Shown here in pieces: positions 8,258 to 16,231 of a stretch of DNA of 64,000 bases. A model generated the notes under the pieces. That model had not been told where the DNA came from and made no database searches. It was given only the letters and a program-made list of their open reading frames with translations. Numbering within the stretch: position 1 is the first letter of the stretch; the number at the start of each line of letters is the position of its first letter. The DNA is taken from assembly GCA_016280485.1 (NCBI GenBank), contig JAEEGU010000051.1, positions 124,001 through 188,000 on the forward strand. Direction: 5' to 3'. Origin of the DNA: Bacillota bacterium (GTDB taxonomy: Bacteria > Bacillota > Clostridia > Peptostreptococcales > Anaerovoracaceae). A program made the position numbers and the translations under genes.

Positions 8258-9908
8258 CGTATTTCAGCCCTCCCATCTGTTTCATGATGCTTTCTTCCAG
8301 TTCCCTTCCTCTCTGAAACTGCTCGGAGAGCTTCGTCATGTAATCATCCATGCGGCGCTGAAATTCCTCGGGCGTAATGTCCACATATTCGATTTTGACC
8401 TCGAAATACTGTCCGGCAGAGAAGGAATAATTCTTTTCCTCCAATCCGTCAAACGGAACCAGAACCGAGAAGTCCTCGACCTCTTCACGCTTGATGAAGG
8501 TGTCAATGATCCGGTTAACTTCATCTGGCCGAAGAACCGTTCTCTGGTTTTTGCCTTCCTTAACCTTTTCGCCCAGCTTGGATGCATCGATCAGAATGAT
8601 ATTATCCTCGGTATTGGCCCGGTCAAGGAAAACTACAGAGACGTTGGTGCCGGTGTTTGCAAAGATGTTGGAGGGCATGGAGATAACGCCTTTGAGCATC
8701 TTCTCCTCGACCATTTTGGTGCGGATCGCCATCTCAATGCCGCTCTTTGCTGTCAGGAAGCCGGTGGGAACAACAATGGCCGCCTTTCCCTTGGGTTTCA
8801 AGCTGTACATGACGTGCTGAATGAACAGAAGATAAATCGCCATGGACTCTTTCTTTGCGTTGGGGATCTTCGGGACGCCGGCAAAGAAGCGGTCGGTATT
8901 CTGCCACTTCTGCTCGATGTCATTCCTGGTGCTGCTGAAATCGAGCTTAAAGGGAGGATTGATTGTCTGGTAGTCGAACTTTTTCAGCCCGGAGTCGGGT
9001 TCATGCTCTACGTTAAAATGGGCGGGAGAGAGCATGGAGTCGCCTTGGATGATGTTGCCAAGGGACTCGGAGAGTCCGTTGAGCATCATGTTCAGGCGGA
9101 GGAATCGGGTGGATTTGGCGGAAATATCCTGGGTGTAAACGACTGCCCGGTTCATGCCTGCTTCCTGGCCCAGTTCATGCGCCAGGTGGAGAATCAGGCT
9201 GCCGCTGCCGGCGGCCCAGTCGCAGATCTCGGCGGCGTCGATCTTGTCGCTCATACCGACAAGGCATTTTGCGATAATAGAGCTGATGGCCTGCGGAGTA
9301 AAGTATTCGGCGTAGGTGCCGCTTGCCACGTTGTAATCCTTGATCAGATATTCAAAGATGGCGGAGTAGAAATCGAAGCTCCCGTTGAAGGCGTCGGAGA
9401 AGTCGAACTTGTCCTGGCCGATAATGCCGAAAATGGCCTTTGCGAAGCTGTTTCTCCGTGCCGGCTCTACCATCACCGTCAAAGGCTCAAACAGGGGCTT
9501 ATGCTCGCCGCCAGCGGTCTCGACGGAGAACGCATCGTTTCTCACGCTTTTGGAAATGCGCTCCAATGCGGAGTCAAACTGTTTTGCGAAATCAGCCTGT
9601 TCCACATGGTTGATCAGGTACTGGATCGTATCTTCGTAGCCGAAGGATACGTCCGTGGAGTTGGCGTCATAGAAAGCATCCAGCTCGTCGTTCTCGTTCT
9701 GAAGCACTTCCTGCACGGTCATGCCGATCTCCTCCGCAAACTTGCCGAGGTTGTACATGAATTTGTCGTTCAGGAACTTGTAAAGGAAAACGCTTGTTAC
9801 GACGACTTCCTCGTTGGCGGTATTGCTCAATCCGTTTTGGGAGCAGAGGCCTTTCAGTGAGTCGATGATTTCCTTTATCTTCTTTTCTGTTGTATGGATG
9901 TCAGTCAT
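8250..9908 (-). CDS. hsdM: Type I DNA methyltransferase subunit HsdM
   Basis: 552 residues; ATG behind AGGAG. N6-adenine methyltransferase of a type I system. The N-terminal helical domain covers about 1-160. The SAM-binding motif DWAAGSGS lies at 230-237, and the catalytic NPPF at 317-320, with the flanking QGDSM motif at 288-292. The C-terminal part (about 480-552) is the helical tail that contacts HsdS. Length fits the family. It lies between hsdR and hsdS, 14 bases from hsdR and overlapping hsdS, so the three are one leftward operon. Confidence 0.95.
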   Translation of the reverse strand: MTDIHTTEKKIKEIIDSLKGLCSQNGLSNTANEEVVVTSVFLYKFLNDKFMYNLGKFAEEIGMTVQEVLQNENDELDAFYDANSTDVSFGYEDTIQYLINHVEQADFAKQFDSALERISKSVRNDAFSVETAGGEHKPLFEPLTVMVEPARRNSFAKAIFGIIGQDKFDFSDAFNGSFDFYSAIFEYLIKDYNVASGTYAEYFTPQAISSIIAKCLVGMSDKIDAAEICDWAAGSGSLILHLAHELGQEAGMNRAVVYTQDISAKSTRFLRLNMMLNGLSESLGNIIQGDSMLSPAHFNVEHEPDSGLKKFDYQTINPPFKLDFSSTRNDIEQKWQNTDRFFAGVPKIPNAKKESMAIYLLFIQHVMYSLKPKGKAAIVVPTGFLTAKSGIEMAIRTKMVEEKMLKGVISMPSNIFANTGTNVSVVFLDRANTEDNIILIDASKLGEKVKEGKNQRTVLRPDEVNRIIDTFIKREEVEDFSVLVPFDGLEEKNYSFSAGQYFEVKIEYVDITPEEFQRRMDDYMTKLSEQFQRGRELEESIMKQMGGLKYGE

Positions 9909-9922
9909 AATTGATTCTCCTA

Positions 9923-12900
9923 TCAGAAAATCTTCATGTTGGCGTAGGTTTCGTTCAAGAGATCGGTGTACCAGTTTTTGATGCCGAGCTTCTTATAGAG
10001 CCCGTTTTTCAGAAGCGTTGCGGTGGTGTTTTTCTTTACGATGCCGACGAAGTTGTCCCGCTGCTGGATGGTGAGGATATTGGTGTCTCTCACGTCCTTT
10101 ACGGCGGCGTAGACAACGTCTATGACGGCGGCAATGTCTTCTTTATCGTATTCAGGATGCACTTCTACGGCGTCCGTATAAGTCTTCACGAAGGCGTAAT
10201 CGCCATCGTAACGGGCGGAAAGACGTTCGTTCTCAGCGTTGATTTTCCGTATTTCTTCCAGTGCCTTCGCCAGTTCTGCGTTGACGGAGGCAAGGTTGTC
10301 GATATCGGCAATCTCAAGCATGGCGAAGATCTGTTGCAGAAGTTCGTCCAGCTTTATCATTTCAAGCTGATTATGATTCCGATTATTTTTGATCTCACTC
10401 TGAATTTTGGCAATCGTATCGGTCAACTGGGAATAGTTTGGCGAGTCGCTGAACTTGTCCAGGAGCTCCTGATATTTTCCAAGATCCAGAATCGAGATCT
10501 TTGTTTTGAAGAACTCGTAGATGATACTTACGATATCATGGTTGTCGATGATCGCCAGGAGACTTGTCGGGGTCGTCTTCAAGTTGATGAAGTCGATCCT
10601 GTCCTGGACAATCTTCAGCAGCTTCTTGATATGTTCGATATCAATCTGTTTCGCGTAGTCAACCGCACGGGAGAGCAGGAACTCCGTATGGCAATCCTTG
10701 ATGCCATTGAGATAGCGCCGGATCGTCAGCAGACCGTCCTTGTTCATGAACGTCAAAATTTTGGCGAACATTTCAAGGTTGCTGGTGTCTACGATGCCTG
10801 CGAGCTCGGATTTCAGTTTCTGATACTTGGCGTTAATATCTTCCGGACCGATGACAAGCCCGTTCATATTGCCGGTGTCTTCATCCTCGTTAAATTCTTC
10901 ATTGATTTCCTTGAGGTACATTTCGATTGTCCGGTCATACTCTGCCTCAATATCAACGAAATCCACGATATACCCGTACTGGTAATTCCGGCCTGTCGGG
11001 CTGCGATAAGGCCGGTTGACACGGGAAATCGTCTGGAGCAGGCTGTGCTCGTGAGCGTTACGGAGCAGATACATCTTCTTCAGCCGGTTGACGTCGTAAC
11101 CCGTAGTGAGCATCAGGTGTACAACAAGAATATCCGGCTGGAGGGTGGTCTTGAAGGCGATCTGCGTAGCTTTGTTGGCAGCGGTTGGGATTTCTTCATC
11201 GGAAATCACAATGCCAGCCGTAAGGGTGCTGCGGTCGTCAAACCACCGCTTGATCTTCTTTGCCTGCTGGTTGGAGCAGCAGACAATCATACCTCCGATG
11301 GTACTGTCATTATTTGTAAGTCTGAAATACTGGAAGTCCTTTTCCACGAACTTACAGAGGGCGTTAATGTAGTCATCGGATTCCAGAACGTCATCCTTTA
11401 GGGGCTTTCCGTCCTCCAGCTCAAGGTTTTTGCGGATTTCGGCCCGGGCCGTTGTGTCGATCTGTTCCTTCTTGATGCGGAGAGTATATCCGTCGGCAAT
11501 GGATTTGTCATAGAAATACTTATGGATGTAATCGCCGAATTTCAGGCTGGAGCGCTCTTTCTTTGACAGAAGCGGGGTTCCGGTCATTGCCAGGTATACC
11601 GCATCCGGGTCAATGAGCATGAGGTTTTTGAAGAATTCCCCGTGCATCGCATAGGAACGATGGGCTTCATCCACAAAGATCACACGCTGTATTTTGGCGT
11701 TGTAATCATTCTTCGCTTCCGGCATCTTGCTGCCGAACTTGTGAATGTTTACGACGGTGATCTCACCATTCGTATCTCCGCCCATGTGTTTACTGAGAGG
11801 CCGGTCCAGTTCTCGCTGGAATGCAGCTTTGCTGTCCACATTGATTGTCAGAAGACCTCTGGCCCGCATTTCACTGGAAACCTGGGTAAGGAGGTCAAGG
11901 CGGTCCACAACGTAATAGAATCTCGCTGTGACGCCTTTCTTTGCGTAGTAGTCACGTAATATTCGGACGCTGAAGCCCGCCAGACCGGTCTTGCCGCTGC
12001 CCTGGGTATGGAAGATGATTCCGGCCTTTCCGCCCTTCTCCAGCCGTTCCAGCGTTGCCTGAGCAGCAAAGTATTGGGGATAGCGCATGATGAACTTCTG
12101 CTTTACGGTTCCGTCAACGTATGTAATACCGTATTGCAGATAGAACATCAGGCGTTCCCATGTAAACAGCGAGGTAATAAAGCGATTGCAGGGCGTGTCG
12201 GGGCTGAGATTGGTTTTGAATTCCGGCGTGTCAGCTTCCGCAGGAGAGTAACGGTTGTCCTTCAGAACATACTTCACCACATCGTCGGTCACAACACAGA
12301 ATCCGTCGGTACGTTTCTTTTCCTCCCGGAAGAACGAGAATGTGGTCTTCTGCCCGTTTGGAGTCGTATAGAAAGAGCCTGCCTTTACTTCCTCCGCTGG
12401 GGCTGCATCGTCCACGTTCTCATACTCCATATTGTTGCTGAAGCAAACGACCTGGAGCATATTGAAGAACTTCCGGTACTCCGGCTTTTCGAGGCGCTTA
12501 TTCAACATACGCTCAAATTCGACCTGGATGCCGCCTTCATTGTTTGGCTTCTTGACTTCAAGAAACGCAAGCGGGATTCCGTTGATCAAAACGGTAATGT
12601 CCGGGCGGAAGGAGCCACCCTTTTCCCCCTCGGCGCCTTCTTTTCCGAAGGACAACTCAGCAACAATAGCAAAATCGTTGTTTGAAATATCTGTGAAGTC
12701 AATCAGTTTTATTCTATCTTGAGGGTCAATCAGCCAGTTATAGAACGCCTGACCCATATCGTTGTTGCGGATTGTAACGTGGATATCATCCAGAATGGCT
12801 CCAATTTCAGCATCGGAAAAATCCCTGCAGTTGATGCGTTCAATGGCAGGCTTGAAGCGGTTGATTGCAATTCTGGTTTCGGTATGTAAATCGATGTCCT

Positions 12901-12997
12901 TGAGCGACTGATACTCGTATTTATTCCGCAAAAATTGAACTACTGCAGGAATTTTGACTCTTGTATCTTCGTTAAAAACCGGCATAGCAATTACCAT
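9923..12997 (-). CDS. hsdR: Type I restriction endonuclease subunit HsdR
   Basis: 1024 residues. The N-terminal nuclease domain has the PD-(D/E)xK layout: PD at 132-133 and LEVKK at 146-150. The SF2 translocase follows, with Walker A TQGSGKT at 331-337 and a DEAH box (VDEAHRSYAMHG) near 440. Later helicase motifs include MTGTPLL and the arginine-finger region QTISRVNRPYRS. It cuts unmodified DNA after ATP-driven translocation when bound to HsdM and HsdS. All motifs are intact, so the system is probably active. The start could also be the internal ATG four codons later. Confidence 0.95.
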   Translation of the reverse strand: MVIAMPVFNEDTRVKIPAVVQFLRNKYEYQSLKDIDLHTETRIAINRFKPAIERINCRDFSDAEIGAILDDIHVTIRNNDMGQAFYNWLIDPQDRIKLIDFTDISNNDFAIVAELSFGKEGAEGEKGGSFRPDITVLINGIPLAFLEVKKPNNEGGIQVEFERMLNKRLEKPEYRKFFNMLQVVCFSNNMEYENVDDAAPAEEVKAGSFYTTPNGQKTTFSFFREEKKRTDGFCVVTDDVVKYVLKDNRYSPAEADTPEFKTNLSPDTPCNRFITSLFTWERLMFYLQYGITYVDGTVKQKFIMRYPQYFAAQATLERLEKGGKAGIIFHTQGSGKTGLAGFSVRILRDYYAKKGVTARFYYVVDRLDLLTQVSSEMRARGLLTINVDSKAAFQRELDRPLSKHMGGDTNGEITVVNIHKFGSKMPEAKNDYNAKIQRVIFVDEAHRSYAMHGEFFKNLMLIDPDAVYLAMTGTPLLSKKERSSLKFGDYIHKYFYDKSIADGYTLRIKKEQIDTTARAEIRKNLELEDGKPLKDDVLESDDYINALCKFVEKDFQYFRLTNNDSTIGGMIVCCSNQQAKKIKRWFDDRSTLTAGIVISDEEIPTAANKATQIAFKTTLQPDILVVHLMLTTGYDVNRLKKMYLLRNAHEHSLLQTISRVNRPYRSPTGRNYQYGYIVDFVDIEAEYDRTIEMYLKEINEEFNEDEDTGNMNGLVIGPEDINAKYQKLKSELAGIVDTSNLEMFAKILTFMNKDGLLTIRRYLNGIKDCHTEFLLSRAVDYAKQIDIEHIKKLLKIVQDRIDFINLKTTPTSLLAIIDNHDIVSIIYEFFKTKISILDLGKYQELLDKFSDSPNYSQLTDTIAKIQSEIKNNRNHNQLEMIKLDELLQQIFAMLEIADIDNLASVNAELAKALEEIRKINAENERLSARYDGDYAFVKTYTDAVEVHPEYDKEDIAAVIDVVYAAVKDVRDTNILTIQQRDNFVGIVKKNTTATLLKNGLYKKLGIKNWYTDLLNETYANMKIF

Positions 12998-13060
12998 CCA
13001 ATCAACTAAATTTGAGAGAGATTTACTGCATTTTTCAAAGCAATTCTATGTACTGGCAAT

Positions 13061-13417
13061 TTATAGCGTAGGATATTTTGACTGAAGCGCATCCATAATC
13101 AACTTGGATAGATTCCCTCCGGCATATTTCTGAGCAAGAAGTTCCAGCATAGCACGCTCATTTGGCGTACACCTGAATCGGATCGTCTCACTTCTTGTTT
13201 CGCTTTCCGCGGTCTTTTGCTCCGGGATAAGCTCCCGCAATTTGGCTCGGTCTTCTTCGGATAGATCACCGGCTTCATCAACGGCAATCCGAATCAGTTT
13301 TTCAGCCCGGGACGCCGCCAAAGGGCTGCCTGAATCGATTGATTTGAGGATCTTGGCTGCTTCGGTAACACGCGATGTCTTGTCAATAAGCAGCAGCATA
13401 GCTTCTCGGTAAGTCAT
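13061..13417 (-). CDS. Small protein with ribbon-helix-helix-like C-terminus
   Basis: 118 residues; start ATG overlaps the upstream stop (ATGA) with GGGAGG nearby, so coupled to the 175-residue gene. The C-terminal third (from SETIRFRCTPNERAMLELL) has the strand then two-helix pattern of ribbon-helix-helix DNA-binding proteins. The N-terminal half is helical and acidic. As the last gene of the AcrVA2-homologue operon, whose promoter carries an inverted repeat, it is a candidate autoregulator. That role is inference; mobilisation accessory proteins of MobC type have similar folds. Confidence 0.6.
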   Translation of the reverse strand: MTYREAMLLLIDKTSRVTEAAKILKSIDSGSPLAASRAEKLIRIAVDEAGDLSEEDRAKLRELIPEQKTAESETRSETIRFRCTPNERAMLELLAQKYAGGNLSKLIMDALQSKYPTL

Positions 13418-13941
13418 TCATTGTCGCCTCCCGTAAGTGAAATCAAATGGTTCCTCCTAAGATCATCTGTGGTGTACCGTGCGTAAATCATATTGACTCT
13501 ACCGTAGTATTCCTGCAAGCTCATTTCAGGCTGCTGATTTGCAGCATGAAGGAGCGTTACAGAAAGGTCATGGTCCAAGCCAATCAGCCGTTGCTGAAGT
13601 AAAATGCCGGTAGCAGCATCGATAAACATGAAGTGCATGGCAATCCCTTGGCCCGGACCGGGTACAACGAGAGTCTTCGGCTCCAATCTGGAGTAATATG
13701 GCGCATCACACCAAGGGCCTGTTCCAAATCTAAAAATAAAGAATATGATATCATCGACCATAGCTAATTTAGCCTGAAAGACACCATTCTTGACTTCGCG
13801 TTTCTCGGATGCTGTTGGGTTCTGCAGCTTATAGAGAAGAAGTGCTCCTTCATCCGTCAGCGTAAAGCGGGTTTCATCATTACTGGGAGCGCAAACCTTC
13901 TCCCCTACCACTAATAAAGCTGGCTGCTTGAAATCGTCCAT
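13414..13941 (-). CDS. Unknown protein in the AcrVA2-homologue operon
   Basis: 175 residues from ATG at 13941, chosen because GGAGG sits 5 bases upstream; a longer reading from 13974 has no ribosome-binding site. No family recognised. The sequence is soluble, mixed alpha/beta, with a hydrophobic core strand (DIIFFIFRFGTGPWCDAPYYS) and a conserved-looking VVPGPGQGIAMHF segment. It lies between the AcrVA2 homologue and a ribbon-helix-helix-like gene, all tightly packed, so the three are likely co-expressed. Confidence 0.65.
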   Translation of the reverse strand: MDDFKQPALLVVGEKVCAPSNDETRFTLTDEGALLLYKLQNPTASEKREVKNGVFQAKLAMVDDIIFFIFRFGTGPWCDAPYYSRLEPKTLVVPGPGQGIAMHFMFIDAATGILLQQRLIGLDHDLSVTLLHAANQQPEMSLQEYYGRVNMIYARYTTDDLRRNHLISLTGGDNE

Positions 13942-13978
13942 AATAACCTCCGTGTTCTCTGCGGCATTTGACATGAAA

Positions 13979-15028
13979 TCATTTCACAGGGACTTGTAAA
14001 ACAACGTCTTTTGGGGCGTCGTCCGCATGGATAAATGTCGGCGAAGTCCATTTTAACAGCAAAGATCGCTCACCGTCTCTTGGCCCCGCCCAATAATGAT
14101 GCCAGTGTCCGCGTCTGCTGTGCGGCCGCTTCGCGCTTCCTGTTCCTGGAGTCTCAGGTGACTTAACGTAAATTGCTTTGGGCTGTGTTGCATGGCGAAT
14201 AGCTGCGCCCAGTCGGACGCCAACATCAAAGGCTGCAACATCTGACGCCTTCGATTCCTTCTTCATTTTCCGTTGCTTTTCAGAACCCTGTATCTCGATT
14301 TTGGGTTTTTGACGGGTCTCTATCTCCGCGTTCGTCGCACAGAGATAAAGCGTAAGCTGGAGTGGCCGCAAAATGAGCTGCGTCATATCCTTCATGACAG
14401 CTTCTAAAACATCTGGAGGAACCTTTGATTGGTCTACGTATTCTCTGAAGTTGATTCTGGTTGTTTTCTTTGTGTCCTCCAGACAATCGCCCAAAGTAGC
14501 ACCAGGGAGTAAATGTATGGAAAACGGCATGGTATTGTCCATGCCATTATCGAGAGTTTGGATTCGCAGCTCAAGCGTCTCCCTGTTCAGATCCTTTTCG
14601 ATCCATGCAAAGAAACCATCAATCGTTTGCCTCATATCAGGGGCCTTGATATATACGCATGGGTAAGGCAAACGCAATAAAACCTCCCAGGGCAGAGTTT
14701 GCTCCTCGTCCATGTCGTCAGCTTGCTCATAAAGCATAGCGGCAAGATCTGCGTCAAAATCGTAAATAACCGGCGTTTGCCTCCATAAATAACAAGCGGT
14801 AATCGCCGGCGAAAGTTGGGCCGCGTCCATATCTGTTGCCTTGTGGACTTCAATCAGGTAGGTATATGCTGCAGAAATTGGCAGTTCGCATCTTGGATCA
14901 TAATCCGGCATATTGCGCCAAGTCTGCTGAAGATTACTCAGTTGTTCATAAATGCCAGGAATGTCATGGCTAAGACTTCGAATTAAACGCAAAGGAGTCT
15001 CTTTATCAGTAAGTTTTCGCTCCGCCAT
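13979..15028 (-). CDS. AcrVA2-family anti-CRISPR homologue
   Basis: 349 residues. The C-terminal region is recognisable from AcrVA2 of Moraxella: RPHSRRGHWHHYWAGP near residue 297 corresponds to its RPHxRRGHWHGYWxG, and the upstream VGVRLGAAIR matches its IGxRLGxxxR. The mid-protein LPYPCVYIKAP matches LPDWCVYVD. Known AcrVA2 blocks Cas12a production by acting on the nascent protein and its mRNA. Many homologues occur on plasmids without a known Cas12a target, so activity is not assured. It heads an operon with a palindromic operator. Length is close to the reference (about 320). Confidence 0.75.
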   Translation of the reverse strand: MAERKLTDKETPLRLIRSLSHDIPGIYEQLSNLQQTWRNMPDYDPRCELPISAAYTYLIEVHKATDMDAAQLSPAITACYLWRQTPVIYDFDADLAAMLYEQADDMDEEQTLPWEVLLRLPYPCVYIKAPDMRQTIDGFFAWIEKDLNRETLELRIQTLDNGMDNTMPFSIHLLPGATLGDCLEDTKKTTRINFREYVDQSKVPPDVLEAVMKDMTQLILRPLQLTLYLCATNAEIETRQKPKIEIQGSEKQRKMKKESKASDVAAFDVGVRLGAAIRHATQPKAIYVKSPETPGTGSAKRPHSRRGHWHHYWAGPRDGERSLLLKWTSPTFIHADDAPKDVVLQVPVK

Positions 15029-15078
15029 TACATGACCTCTTTCATTTTTTGAAAAAAACTATTTATCCAAACAACTAC

Positions 15079-15120
15079 AGTATACCAATGTGTAGCCATA
15101 TTGTCAAGCGATTGTGGCTA
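15079..15120 (-). promoter_or_regulatory. Promoter with overlapping palindromic operator for the AcrVA2-homologue operon
   Basis: Leftward TTGACA (15107-15102), 17-base spacer and TATACT (15084-15079). An 8-bp inverted repeat, TGTAGCCA and TGGCTACA, flanks the -35 box at about 15091-15122. Repressor binding there would block the polymerase. This is the layout expected for autoregulated anti-CRISPR operons. Confidence 0.75.
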
Positions 15121-15180
15121 CAAAACGGCAAAATAAACAGCAATCTATCCTTGCCTAATCTCTATATTTTAGACAGAAAA

Positions 15181-15206
15181 CTCCCAGACGTTTTCACGCC
15201 TGGGAG
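15181..15206 (-). terminator. Terminator of the tRNA-like transcription unit
   Basis: A 10-bp stem (CTCCCAGGCG pairing with CGTCTGGGAG) with a 6-base loop, followed leftward by TTTTCTG. Confidence 0.75.
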
Positions 15207-15419
15207 GATGATTGTACTCTTTCGGGCTGAGATTTGCACTCAGCATGATCCGCCCAGGAAGACGGACCTGGCGCGGGAGCGGCCCGCTTACCTGCGTCTA
15301 CTGTTGCATTCCGGCTTAAATGGCCGGCGCATTGCGCAATACTGCTTTACCACGGTTCTTCTCACAACAGCAAGGTTGATCTCGAAGCGACCGTGTCTAT
15401 TCCGCCACCGAAAGATTGT

Positions 15420-15484
15420 TGCGCAGCGGTGGATTTGAACCACATTAGGCCCGGGAGTCCTGCGGAAACTCTGTCCTGCTGCAC
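15420..15484 (-). ncRNA. tRNA-like module, 65 nt
   Basis: GTGCAGC (5') and GCTGCGC (3') form a 7-bp acceptor-like stem. A T-arm-like hairpin (GTGG, loop TTCAAAT, CCAC) sits directly before the 3' strand as in a tRNA. An internal GAGT/ACTC hairpin takes the anticodon-arm place, but a normal D-arm is missing. There is no encoded CCA. Not a functional elongator tRNA by eye. Confidence 0.4.
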
Positions 15485-15498
15485 AATTTTTTTGAAAT

Positions 15499-15571
15499 GC
15501 CCGGTTTTGCACCTTGCGCCGGCAGGATTTGAACCTGCCGGCTCAGGGACTCGAACCCCTCTGCACCGGGC
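15499..15571 (-). ncRNA. tRNA-sized structured module, 73 nt
   Basis: A 7-bp closing stem (GCCCGGT with ACCGGGC) encloses two hairpins with T-loop-like sequences: AGGG/CCCT around GTTCGAG, and an 8-bp CCGGCAGG/CCTGCCGG stem around TTCAAAT. The length and closing stem mimic a tRNA but the arms are in the wrong order. Function unknown. Confidence 0.4.
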
Positions 15572-15758
15572 GCCGTGTCCCACACGGCAACGTACTCCCC
15601 GCTTTGAACGATTCATAGTCGTCCTCAGCTTCGCTGTCGTTGCATCGCCCCGTTCCGCGGTTGGGACCGCTCTTCGAACAGTTACCTGGCACTGGTTCAT
15701 CCCCGATGGCCGGCGGGTGTGTCGCTTACGGGGAGTGCGTTGTTTTGCCCTTTCGGGC

Positions 15759-15843
15759 TGGCGCCGGTAGGTGGAATCGAACCACCGGCTTACCGCATTT
15801 GCGTATTGCAAATCAGATGCTCTACCTGCTGAGCTATACCAGC
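15759..15843 (-). tRNA. tRNA-like gene with abnormal anticodon region and encoded CCA
   Basis: The acceptor stem (GCTGGTA with TACCGGC), D-arm (GCTC/GAGC), T-arm (GGTGG, TTCGATT, CCACC), discriminator G and encoded CCA are all good. Between the D and T stems there are 32 bases. No standard arm fits at the expected place. ATTTG/CAAAT gives a 5-bp arm with a 7-base loop, but displaced and without U33. An alternative TGC (Ala) anticodon has an unpaired stem. It may be a decayed tRNA, or a tRNA mimic that keeps only the acceptor/T half. Confidence 0.5.
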
Positions 15844-15899
15844 GTGATCATAGGCTTTCCGCTTTATCACATCGCATGGGTTTATCTTTTTGCGTCGAA

Positions 15900-15924
15900 A
15901 AGGGGCGTAGACTCTACGCCCCTT
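15900..15924. terminator. Perfect 12-bp inverted repeat, probable terminator or RNA processing hairpin
   Basis: AAGGGGCGTAGA and its exact complement are separated by one base. On the leftward transcript it is followed by TTCG only, so termination would be partial. It separates a structured leader (15925-16076) from the tRNA-like modules. Confidence 0.5.
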
Positions 15925-16083
15925 CCCGGCCGATGGAATGTGGTACACGGATGTTGGCCCCCGCTTTGGGAATTTCACCCATGCGGACGCGCCGCCCTTG
16001 GCCAATGCGGCGCCATTAAGAAGGAGGAGAAAAAATGAAGAAAGCACACGGTTCAGGAATGGCAGGATCTTTCCTGTGATTAT

Positions 16084-16112
16084 ATTATATAATACATATA
16101 TTTTTCTGTCAA
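16084..16112 (-). promoter_or_regulatory. Strong promoter of the tRNA-like unit (element family)
   Basis: Leftward TTGACA (16112-16107), 17-base spacer, TATAAT (16089-16084). No credible protein gene follows within 1 kb, so it drives the structured RNA region. Confidence 0.85.
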
Positions 16113-16140
16113 CTCTGAGCGAGCTTTTTCTTTTTCAGAG

Positions 16141-16169
16141 TTGACTTTTTATTTCTAATGCTATATGCT
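16141..16169 (+). promoter_or_regulatory. Promoter of the small cysteine-rich protein gene
   Basis: Rightward TTGACT (16141-16146), 17-base spacer, TATGCT (16164-16169). It shares the CAGAGTTGAC start with the rightward promoter near 46356. It diverges from the tRNA-like unit promoter. Confidence 0.55.
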
Positions 16170-16231
16170 AAACATGAAAGTAGGTTGATGACGGATCTAA
16201 ATGTTTTTCAGCTTCACGAGGAGGAATGTAC

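Larger units (their letters stand above)
15181..16076 (-). ncRNA. Noncoding transcription unit with repeated tRNA-like and T-arm-like modules
   Basis: A consensus promoter at 16112-16084 and a terminator at 15206-15181 bound about 0.9 kb with no credible gene on either strand. On the leftward transcript at least six hairpins carry tRNA T-loop-like sequences: TGAAATT (15967-15981), TTCGATT (about 15772), TTCGAGT (about 15550), TTCAAAT twice (about 15531 and 15436) and TGCAAAT (15226-15244). Two modules close with 7-bp acceptor-like stems and one ends in an encoded CCA. A degenerate tRNA-Leu-like D-arm region (GTGGCGGAAT) lies near 15405. Overall identity unknown. It may be decayed tRNAs, a tRNA-mimicking RNA, or a large ornate RNA of the GOLLD/ROOL kind. 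Confidence 0.5.

Noticed and set aside
7962..11401. Long upper-strand frames of 632 and 496 residues
   Set aside because: Antisense to hsdM and hsdR, whose catalytic motifs are intact; the upper-strand products show no domain pattern.
15362..15811. A 149-residue lower-strand frame
   Set aside because: It runs through the tRNA-like modules; composition (Arg/Thr-rich) and lack of a ribosome-binding site point to chance.
15960..16010. Cobalamin riboswitch suggested by a GGTGAAATTCC-like stretch
   Set aside because: The B12 box and remaining core are missing, and no cobalamin gene follows.
16035..16079. 14-codon frame with a strong AAGGAGGAG box on the upper strand
   Set aside because: It begins MKKAHGSG and overlaps the opposite promoter; no rightward promoter was found upstream, so it is not listed as a gene.
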